This document shows positions 1-5,171 of a DNA stretch of 8,737 nt, in pieces. The stretch is from Candidatus Scatomorpha merdipullorum (lineage in GTDB: Bacteria; Bacillota; Clostridia; Oscillospirales; Oscillospiraceae). Location of the stretch: contig DVJK01000138.1 in assembly GCA_018716795.1 (NCBI GenBank), positions 1 to 8,737 on the forward strand, in the 5' to 3' direction. Under the pieces are notes generated by a model. The model had not been told where the DNA came from. It ran no database searches and saw only the letters and a program-made list of their open reading frames with translations. Made by a program: the position numbers and the translations under genes. Position 1 is the first letter of the stretch. Every line of letters begins with the position of its first letter.

Positions 1-8
1 CGCACCGC

Positions 9-39
9 CGCCGGGGCGGGCGAGGACGCCCGCCCGGCG
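9..39. repeat. very stable GC-rich hairpin
   Basis: Arms at 9-22 and 27-39 pair over 13 bp with one bulged G and an AGGA loop. There is no T-run on either side, so intrinsic termination is not clear. It lies beyond the end of the leftward operon and may act as a processing or stability structure, or belong to a feature left of the window. No convincing gene is seen in 1-164. Confidence 0.5.
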
Positions 40-71
40 TGGGTCGATGGAGGACGTCGGTGCGCCCGTAC

Positions 72-138
72 AAAAGGCGCGCGGGCGATGCCCTTACGTT
101 GTATGCCGCAGCGCAGTGGCGCAGATAAGCGCGCCTTT
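72..138 (-). terminator. branched hairpin, probable end of the leftward operon
   Basis: A 10-bp stem pairs AAAGGCGCGC (73-82) with GCGCGCCTTT (129-138). It encloses two small hairpins, GGGC/GCCC (83-86 with 90-93) and GCGC/GCGC (111-114 with 119-122). Read leftward, the closing arm ends in TTTT, and the structure starts about 26 nt after the stop of the YgjP-like gene. This fits a terminator, but the stem is long-range and the T-run is short, so a dispersed structured element is an alternative. Confidence 0.45.
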
Positions 139-164
139 GGTGTGAGTGTGGCGCCGAGCCGACG

Positions 165-869
165 TCATCCGGCGGCTCGCAGGAGGCGGCGGGCTTTGTT
201 TTCTTCGGGGAACACGCTTTGGAGCAGGGCGTGGAAGTCCGGGCCGTGGCCGGGGATGCGGAGGTGGACGAGCTCGTGCGCGACGACGTATTCGAGGCAG
301 AGCCTCGGCCCGGCCGCGAGGCTGAGGGCGAAGCGCACGGCGCCGCGCGAGGGCGTGCAGCTTCCGTGGCGCGTGCGCATGTCGCGCAGCGACCAGGCGG
401 GCGGGCTGAGCTCCAGCGCGGCGGCGTATTTTGCGACGAGCGGCGGGATTTCCCGCTCCAGCTCGGCGCGGTAGAGCATGAGCAGCGCGGCGCGGCGCTG
501 CTCAAAGGGCGCGCCCTCGGGCGCGTACAGCGTGACCGCCCCGTCCGAGAGCTTCGCGCCCAATTTCCCGGCCTCGACGCGCAGCGGCAGCGTCTCGCCC
601 CAGAGCGGGACGCTCCCTCCGCTTTCGAGCCCCGGGCGCGCGGCGAGCTTCGCGAGGGCCTCGGCGCGCTTCCTCTCTATCCACGCGAGCTTTTCGTTCG
701 CAAAGGCCGTCGCGAGGCGCACTCCGGCGCGCCGGGGCGCGGTTATCTCCACCTCGCCCGTCGGCTTCACGCATATGCGCAGGTTCTTCACGTTTTTGAG
801 CTTCAGCGTCGCCTCCAGGCCGTTCGCAAGCCTTCGGACGGAGCGCGTCTCCTTCGCAGCGCCGCTCAA
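165..869 (-). CDS. YgjP/SprT-like HExxH zinc metallopeptidase-family protein
   Basis: A 234-aa protein of the YgjP-like (DUF45, M48-related) metallopeptidase-like family. The N-terminal half has the family beta-rich region (about residues 18-45, 'LKNVKNLRICVKPTGEVEITAP'-type). The C-terminal half carries the zinc site HELVH (H198, E199, H202) followed by a third likely ligand, H208 in GHGPDF. It is a soluble cytoplasmic protein with no signal peptide; the cellular substrate is unknown. There is no ATG upstream of the conserved region. The best start is TTG at 869-867, which overlaps the TGA of the upstream methyltransferase as TTGA, an arrangement for translational coupling. Reading the frame further upstream gives only Arg-rich out-of-frame translation of that gene. 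It is the last gene of the operon, and its link to corrinoid chemistry is probably just co-transcription. Family assignment is firm; function is not. Confidence 0.82.
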   Translation of the reverse strand: MSGAAKETRSVRRLANGLEATLKLKNVKNLRICVKPTGEVEITAPRRAGVRLATAFANEKLAWIERKRAEALAKLAARPGLESGGSVPLWGETLPLRVEAGKLGAKLSDGAVTLYAPEGAPFEQRRAALLMLYRAELEREIPPLVAKYAAALELSPPAWSLRDMRTRHGSCTPSRGAVRFALSLAAGPRLCLEYVVAHELVHLRIPGHGPDFHALLQSVFPEENKARRLLRAAG

Positions 870-2083
870 ATTATCAGCCCGTATTTCTCCGCGAGCGGGA
901 CGAGCGCGTCGTCGGCGAGCGGGCCGGAGTATATCGCGCGGCCCTGGTAGGCCCTCAGCGCGGCCTCGAGCGCGGCGGCGTCGCCGGAGACTAGGCACAG
1001 CGGAACCCTGACGGCGTACTGGCAGTCGGCGAAGAGCTCCGCGTCCTCAAGCGTCTCGACGCGCACGGCGAGGATTTCCGCGCCCTCGTCCTGGGCGTCC
1101 TCAATGTCGTCAAGCAGCTCGCCGCCGCAGGCGAAGGGCTCGGGTATCTCGACCGCCGGGTCGAGCAGGAAGACGTCCTTCTCCGTGGCGCAGGGGAGGC
1201 GGCCGCCGAGGTCCGGCGCGGGCGCGGCGGTGACGGCGCCGGCGAGCGCGGCCCTGAGCGCGGCGACGTGGCCCTCGTCCGTGCCGCAGCAGCCGCCGAA
1301 GAAGGCGACGCCGTTCGCGGCGAAGTCGCGCGCGCACTCCGCGAACTCCTCCGGCGGGCAGTTATAGACCGTCCTGCCCTCCGCGACCTGCGGCAGGCCG
1401 GCGTTGGGCTTCGCGAGCAGGGGAATCTCCGCGAAGGGGCGTATGCGCTCAATCTGCGCCAGTATCTCGCGCGGGCCGACGGAGCAGTTGAGGCCGAAGG
1501 CGTCCGCGCCCATGCCCTGCATGACGGTGAGGGCCGCGGCGGCGTCCGTGCCCGTGAGCGTGCGGCCGTTTTCGTCGCAGGTGAAGGAGACTATGGCGGG
1601 CTTTTTGCTCACGCTGCGCACCGCGAGCAGGGCGGCGCGCGCCTCCGGCAGGGTCATCATCGTCTCAATCACGAAGAGGTCGACGCCCGCCTTCTCCAGC
1701 GCGGCGGCCTGCTCGGCATATATCTCGACCAGCTCCTCGAAGCCTGCCGTGCCCAGCGGCGCGAGGAAAAGCCCCGTCGGCGCGATGTCGCCCGCGACGA
1801 GCGCGCGGCCCGCCGCGGCCTCCTTCGAGAGCGCGGCGAGGCGGAGGTTGAACTCCTCCACGCGGTTGAATATGCCGTTCGCCTCGAGCTTCACGCGGTT
1901 CGCGCCGAAGGTCGGCGTGTAGATGATATTGCTGCCCGCCTCGACATAGCGGCGCTGGACGTCCAGTATGGCCTCCGGGTGCTCAAGCAGCCAGGCCTCG
2001 GCGCAGCCGCCGTCGGTGTAGCCGCGCTTCTGCAGCTCCGTGCCGGTCGCGCCGTCCAATACGGCAGGGAAATAGAGTTCCAT
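866..2083 (-). CDS. homocysteine S-methyltransferase with vestigial pterin-binding half-domain
   Basis: A 405-aa protein. Residues about 1-283 are a complete homocysteine-binding TIM barrel (MetH N-terminal / BHMT type): DGATGTELQKRG at 10-21, GLNCSVG with zinc ligand C200, and GGCCGT with C265 and C266. Such domains transfer a methyl group to the thiol of homocysteine to make methionine. After a Pro/Ala linker, residues about 318-405 resemble the first half of the MetH pterin (methyl-THF) barrel, with helix-strand blocks such as 'DEGAEILAV' and 'ALEAALRAYQGRA'. Positions expected to bind pterin are changed: the usual Asp of the PLQIDSS block is V365, and the usual Asn of the INS block is S386. 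The domain then ends. There is no B12 or activation domain, so the corrinoid must come from another protein, plausibly the fusion protein at 5172-6881. The ATG directly abuts the RACo stop codon. Confidence 0.85.
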   Translation of the reverse strand: MELYFPAVLDGATGTELQKRGYTDGGCAEAWLLEHPEAILDVQRRYVEAGSNIIYTPTFGANRVKLEANGIFNRVEEFNLRLAALSKEAAAGRALVAGDIAPTGLFLAPLGTAGFEELVEIYAEQAAALEKAGVDLFVIETMMTLPEARAALLAVRSVSKKPAIVSFTCDENGRTLTGTDAAAALTVMQGMGADAFGLNCSVGPREILAQIERIRPFAEIPLLAKPNAGLPQVAEGRTVYNCPPEEFAECARDFAANGVAFFGGCCGTDEGHVAALRAALAGAVTAAPAPDLGGRLPCATEKDVFLLDPAVEIPEPFACGGELLDDIEDAQDEGAEILAVRVETLEDAELFADCQYAVRVPLCLVSGDAAALEAALRAYQGRAIYSGPLADDALVPLAEKYGLII

Positions 2084-3625
2084 TCAAGCTTCCTCCTCAT
2101 CGTCGTAAAATGGCATCGCGTCCACAAAGGCCTCGGAAAACTCCGCGCTGCCCGAGAGCTCGACATACTCGCAGCGGCCTTGTATCTCCGTCAGGCGCTC
2201 GAAGCCGCCGGGCGTACACAGCACCCTCTGCGCGCCGTCGAGGGCGGCGTTGCCTATGCCGCGGGTTTTCCCGGCGAGCTCCGGCGCTATAAGCCCGGCC
2301 TTCGCCGCGCTCATTATGTCCAGCCGGGTGCCGAAGCCGCCCGCCAGATAGACCTCGTCAATGTCCTCCGCGCCCACGCCCGCGCGTCGCATAAGTATCT
2401 CCGCGCCCGCGCGCACGGCGGCCTTGGCGAGCTGGAGCTTCCGCAGCTCCGCCGCGCGGAGGCGAAGCCCCGGCGCGAAGGCGAATGAGACGCGGCCCTT
2501 TTTGTTCACGGAGACGTTGTCCCGCAGGGCCTCGGGCAGCTCGTCCGGCTCGAGCAGGCGGCCCGTGCCGTCCATGACGCCGCTCTCGAGCAGGGCCGCG
2601 AGCGCGTCGACTATCCCGGTGCCGCATATCCCGCGCGGGCTGCCGCCGCCAATCACGAAATACCAGAAGTCGCCCGCCGAAAAGCGAACCGCGCTGACCG
2701 CGCCGGGCACGGCGCGCATGCCGCAGCCTATCTCCGCGCCCTCAAAGGCGGGCCCGCAGGCCACGGAGCAGGCCGTGAGCTGCCCGTCGCGGGCCAGGAC
2801 CAGCTCGCCGTTCGTGCCTATGTCCATCAGAAGCCGCGCGCCCGGCTTTTCCGCGAGCCCGGCGGCGTATATGGCCGCGACGGCGTCGCCGCCTATATAG
2901 CCGGAGACGCAGGGCGCGAGGCGGAGCTTCGCGTCCGGGAAGGCCTCCGGCCGGACGGCCCCGCCGTCCGTGAAGCAGCTCGCGGGCGTGTACGGCGCTC
3001 GGCCTATGCCCTCGGGCGAGAGGCCGGCGAAAAGGTGCTCCATCGTCGTGTTGCCGACGCAGAGTATCTCCTCTATGCCGCCCGGCTCGACGCCGGCGTC
3101 GCGGCAGGCGGCCTCTATGAGCGCGGCCGCCTGATTTCGCGCGAGGATGCAGAGCCTCTCGAGCCCGCCGGGCTTGGAGGCGGCCTTTATCCGGCTTATG
3201 ACGTCCGCGCCGAAGGGCGACTGCGCGCTCCAGTCCCCGGCGGCGGAGAGGACCTCGCCGCTCGCGCGGTCGATTATCCGCACGGCGAGGGTGGTCGTGC
3301 CGAGGTCGACCGCGGCGGCGAGGCCCGAAAGCCCGCCCGACGCGGCGGCGGAGCCGGCGAACTCGATAAGCCCGCCCGCGGCGGCGTCCGGCACGAGCAC
3401 GACGCACTCCCCGACTGCCTCCGCCGGAGTCCGGCAGGCGAGGACGCGCTCGCGCCTCCCGTCCGGGGCCAGCAGAGTGACGGAGCATTTGCCGCACTTG
3501 CCCAGCCCGCCGCAGGGCGCGGCGAGGTCGAAGCCCTCCGAACTCAGGACGTCCAGAAGCGTCACGCCCGGCTCTGTTTTGATTTTCGTCTCCGCCCCAC
3601 CGGAGCGGACGGTAATTGTTGACAC
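2084..3625 (-). CDS. RACo-type reductive activator of corrinoid protein (2Fe-2S + ASKHA ATPase)
   Basis: A 513-aa cytoplasmic protein. Residues 1 to about 85 form a plant-type [2Fe-2S] ferredoxin domain with C38, C44, C47 and C64 (CX5CX2CX16C). From about residue 102 there is an ASKHA nucleotide-binding region (DUF4445): DLGTTT at 107-112, GNTTM at 191-195, DIGTNGE at 268-274, GICGTGIVD at 332-340 and LAGGFG at 427-432. Family members use ATP and low-potential electrons to reduce inactive Co(II) corrinoid to Co(I), restarting methyl transfer. At 513 aa it is shorter than the roughly 630-aa RACo of Carboxydothermus. The ferredoxin domain runs almost straight into the ASKHA motif, so the RACo middle domain appears to be absent. 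The start is GTG, with GGAGG at 3633-3637 seven nt upstream. It is first in the leftward operon, with a promoter at 3658-3686. Confidence 0.9.
   Translation of the reverse strand: MSTITVRSGGAETKIKTEPGVTLLDVLSSEGFDLAAPCGGLGKCGKCSVTLLAPDGRRERVLACRTPAEAVGECVVLVPDAAAGGLIEFAGSAAASGGLSGLAAAVDLGTTTLAVRIIDRASGEVLSAAGDWSAQSPFGADVISRIKAASKPGGLERLCILARNQAAALIEAACRDAGVEPGGIEEILCVGNTTMEHLFAGLSPEGIGRAPYTPASCFTDGGAVRPEAFPDAKLRLAPCVSGYIGGDAVAAIYAAGLAEKPGARLLMDIGTNGELVLARDGQLTACSVACGPAFEGAEIGCGMRAVPGAVSAVRFSAGDFWYFVIGGGSPRGICGTGIVDALAALLESGVMDGTGRLLEPDELPEALRDNVSVNKKGRVSFAFAPGLRLRAAELRKLQLAKAAVRAGAEILMRRAGVGAEDIDEVYLAGGFGTRLDIMSAAKAGLIAPELAGKTRGIGNAALDGAQRVLCTPGGFERLTEIQGRCEYVELSGSAEFSEAFVDAMPFYDDEEEA
2092..2097 (-). 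promoter_or_regulatory. ribosome binding site inside the end of the RACo gene
   Basis: Perfect AGGAGG on the minus strand, 8 nt before the ATG of the homocysteine methyltransferase. It is embedded in the codons of the acidic C-terminal tail (DDEEEA) of the upstream protein. It fixes the start at 2083 and suggests tightly coupled translation. Confidence 0.85.
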
Positions 3626-3647
3626 GGCGGTTCCTCCACCTTATAAT
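3619..3647 (+). promoter_or_regulatory. perfect-consensus sigma-A promoter for the rightward methyltransferase operon
   Basis: -35 TTGACA at 3619-3624, a 17-nt spacer, then -10 TATAAT at 3642-3647: a 12/12 match with ideal spacing. Expected start of transcription is near 3654. The -35 overlaps the GTG start codon of the leftward RACo gene (3623-3625), and the spacer holds that gene's Shine-Dalgarno site. The first gene downstream on this strand is the DUF5714 gene at 3929. Confidence 0.8.
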
Positions 3648-3663
3648 TGATGCATTAACTATA
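3642..3663. promoter_or_regulatory. 22-bp inverted repeat over both -10 boxes, candidate operator
   Basis: Left half TATAATTGATG and right half CATTAACTATA are inverted repeats matching at 9 of 11 pairs (mismatches at 3646/3659 and 3649/3656), centred between 3652 and 3653. The outer six bases of the left arm are the rightward -10 (TATAAT). The outer six of the right arm, read on the minus strand, are the leftward -10 (TATAGT). A dimeric regulator bound here would cover both start sites. The symmetry could also arise simply because two -10 boxes face each other. Confidence 0.55.
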
Positions 3664-3686
3664 CTATTTTTTGCCCGGACGGTCAA
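3658..3686 (-). promoter_or_regulatory. sigma-A promoter for the RACo operon
   Basis: On the minus strand, -35 TTGACC (3681-3686), a 17-nt spacer containing an A-run, and -10 TATAGT (3658-3663). Expected transcription start is near 3651, giving a short 5' leader of about 25 nt before the GTG start. Confidence 0.8.
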
Positions 3687-3743
3687 GCGGAGGGCGCTTT
3701 CTTCGGCCCGGCCGGGGAAAACCGCCGCGCGGCGTCGCACCCG

Positions 3744-3801
3744 CCCTCTCGGCTCCCCTTATAGGGGAGCTGTCACGCCGCTTCGCGGCGTGACTGAGGG
3801 G
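3744..3801. repeat. three-way-junction intergenic repeat element
   Basis: An outer CCCTC/GAGGG pairing (3744-3748 with 3796-3800) encloses two perfect hairpins. One has an 8-bp stem GCTCCCCT/AGGGGAGC with a TAT loop (3752-3770). The other has a 10-bp stem GTCACGCCGC/GCGGCGTGAC with a TTC loop (3772-3794). The layout and wording (CTCCCCTTATAGGGGAG followed by a TTCG-type hairpin and TGAGGGG) resemble a small palindromic repeat dispersed between genes in many Clostridia. That resemblance is from memory; only one copy is visible here. Confidence 0.65.
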
Positions 3802-3928
3802 TTGAAGCCGGCGCGGGTGCAGCGCGGCGAGAATACCGTATCCGCCGCGGGCTTTGCTTCAGGCGGCGGCGAGCTTGAAGACGGAATGGGCGGAAAGAAA
3901 CTGCTCTGTATCGGGAGGTTGGTTCCGA

Positions 3929-4633
3929 ATGGCTGAGGAATGCCTTATCTGCGCGTCTCCTCTGGAATATCTTAAAGAGGATGTCGAGATGGAGTGCGCC
4001 GTCTGCCACAGGCGGGAAAAAAGCAAGACTCGCTGCGTCAACGGCCACTATGTCTGCAACGATTGCCACACGCGGGGAATGGACGGCATTTTTGCGCTCT
4101 GCCTCGGCAGCCGGAGCAGAAGCCCTCTGCGCATTTTGGAGGAGATGATGAGCCTGCCCTTCTGCCACATGCACGGGCCGGAGCACCATGTCATGGTCGG
4201 CGCGGCTTTGCTGACGGCTTATCGGAACGCCGGAGGCGAGCTTGACCTGGAACGGGCGCTCTCCGAAATGTACAGCCGCGGCAGCTCCGTGCCCGGCGGG
4301 GCCTGCGGCTTTTGGGGCGCCTGCGGCGCGGGGCTCAGCGCGGGCACGTACTGCTCCATCGCGGCCGGGGCCACCCCGCTCTCCGGCGAGAGCTGGAGCC
4401 TTGCAAATCAGCTCACCTCCCGCGCGCTCGCGGCCATAGCCGCACACGGCGGCCCGCGCTGCTGCAAGCGAGACTCCTACCTCGCTTTGAGGGAAGCCAT
4501 AGCCTTCACCTCGGAAAAACTGGGCGTCGAGCTGGAGGCCGAGCCGGCAATATGCTCGCGTTCGGAGCAAAACCGCCAGTGCCTGCACGAGGGCTGCCCG
4601 TTTTACGCCGGGAGGGAAGGCCGCCATGCCTGA
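3929..4633 (+). CDS. DUF5714 family Cys/His-rich protein
   Basis: A 234-aa soluble protein. The N-terminal part is zinc-ribbon-like: C5xxC8, C23xxC26, then C36, C43 and C46. The central region has the family hallmark CHMHGPEHH (79-87) and a Gly/Cys block GSSVPGGACGFWGACG (118-133, with C126 and C132), followed by CC at 178-179 and C209, C218 and C223. This pattern matches DUF5714, found with methyltransferase genes in anaerobes and sometimes fused to methyltransferase domains; that link is from memory. The conserved Cys/His set suggests bound metal or redox thiols, but no reaction is established. The start at 3929 is chosen because GGGAGG (3913-3918) lies 10 nt upstream; an upstream TTG in the same frame adds only unconserved residues. 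First gene of the rightward operon; its end overlaps the DUF2284 gene by 8 nt. Confidence 0.8.
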   Translation: MAEECLICASPLEYLKEDVEMECAVCHRREKSKTRCVNGHYVCNDCHTRGMDGIFALCLGSRSRSPLRILEEMMSLPFCHMHGPEHHVMVGAALLTAYRNAGGELDLERALSEMYSRGSSVPGGACGFWGACGAGLSAGTYCSIAAGATPLSGESWSLANQLTSRALAAIAAHGGPRCCKRDSYLALREAIAFTSEKLGVELEAEPAICSRSEQNRQCLHEGCPFYAGREGRHA

Positions 4634-5159
4634 CATCCTCGCCCTCGCGAAGGGCATAGGCTTTGAATACGCTGCGTGGTTTGAGGCTGCGGGGCTTGAG
4701 TTCCGCGGCGAGGTGCGGGAGATGTGCGCGGCGGACCGCTGCCGGAAGTACAACAAGAGCTGGGCCTGCCCGCCCGCCTGCGGCTCGCTTGCGGCCATGG
4801 AGGCGCGCGCGAGGCGCTTTTCTCACGGCGTGCTCGTCCAGACCGTGGCAGAACTCGACGGCGACTTCGACGCCGAGGGCCTTGCCGGGGCCCAGCGCGT
4901 CCACAAGCGCCGCTTCGAGACCCTTGCGCGCCAGGCGAAGCTCCTCACGCGCGGCGACTGTCTCCCGATGGGCGCGGGCGCCTGCACGCGCTGCGTAAAA
5001 TGCACCTACCCCTCGCGGCCCTGCCGCCATCCCGCGCTCGTCCACCCCTCGATGGAGGCCTACGGCCTCATGGTGGCCGACGTCTGCGCGCTCGCCGGGC
5101 TGAAATATTACTACGGCCCGAACACCATAAGCTACTCTTCCTGCATTCTTATAAACTAG
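4626..5159 (+). CDS. DUF2284 family putative metal-binding protein
   Basis: A 177-aa soluble protein of the DUF2284 family. The N-terminal signature is C34 and C39, then WACPPAC (C48, C52). The C-terminal half carries a ferredoxin-like cluster CTRCVKCTYPSRPC (C120, C123, C126, C133) followed by RHP, a spacing able to hold an Fe-S cluster or another metal. Further Cys residues are C112, C154 and C173. Its biochemical role is unknown; members often sit beside corrinoid methyltransferase genes, where electron or metal delivery has been a natural guess. ATG 4626 overlaps the preceding stop (ATGCCTGA), with GGAGG at 4611-4615, so the two Cys-rich proteins are translationally coupled. The fusion methyltransferase follows after a 12-nt gap. 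Confidence 0.82.
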   Translation: MPDILALAKGIGFEYAAWFEAAGLEFRGEVREMCAADRCRKYNKSWACPPACGSLAAMEARARRFSHGVLVQTVAELDGDFDAEGLAGAQRVHKRRFETLARQAKLLTRGDCLPMGAGACTRCVKCTYPSRPCRHPALVHPSMEAYGLMVADVCALAGLKYYYGPNTISYSSCILIN

Positions 5160-5171
5160 GGGGATAAGTCC

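Larger units (their letters stand above)
3654..3928 (+). other. long structured 5' leader of the rightward operon
   Basis: From the predicted start near 3654 to the ATG at 3929 there are about 275 nt with no convincing gene. It contains a 12-nt perfect GC palindrome (3723-3734), the three-way repeat at 3744-3801, and a 7-bp hairpin pairing 3842-3848 with 3863-3869. No cobalamin riboswitch B12 box or other riboswitch core could be recognised by eye. The extent depends on the promoter at 3619-3647 being the real one. Confidence 0.45.

Noticed and set aside
1..164. Partial gene entering from the left edge
   Set aside because: Open frames exist but show no recognisable protein, and the stretch is dominated by inverted repeats.
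1268..2488. 406-codon plus-strand open frame opposite the homocysteine methyltransferase and RACo genes
   Set aside because: Spans the junction of two well-supported minus-strand genes and has the Arg/Ala/Leu-rich composition typical of antisense frames at high GC.
3654..3928. Cobalamin riboswitch in the rightward operon leader
   Set aside because: Expected from the corrinoid context, but the conserved B12 box (GCCACTG-type) and the core pattern are not present.
3773..4798. Long minus-strand open frame opposite the DUF5714 gene
   Set aside because: Antisense shadow of a GC-rich gene; the plus-strand protein has clear conserved Cys/His motifs and a ribosome binding site.
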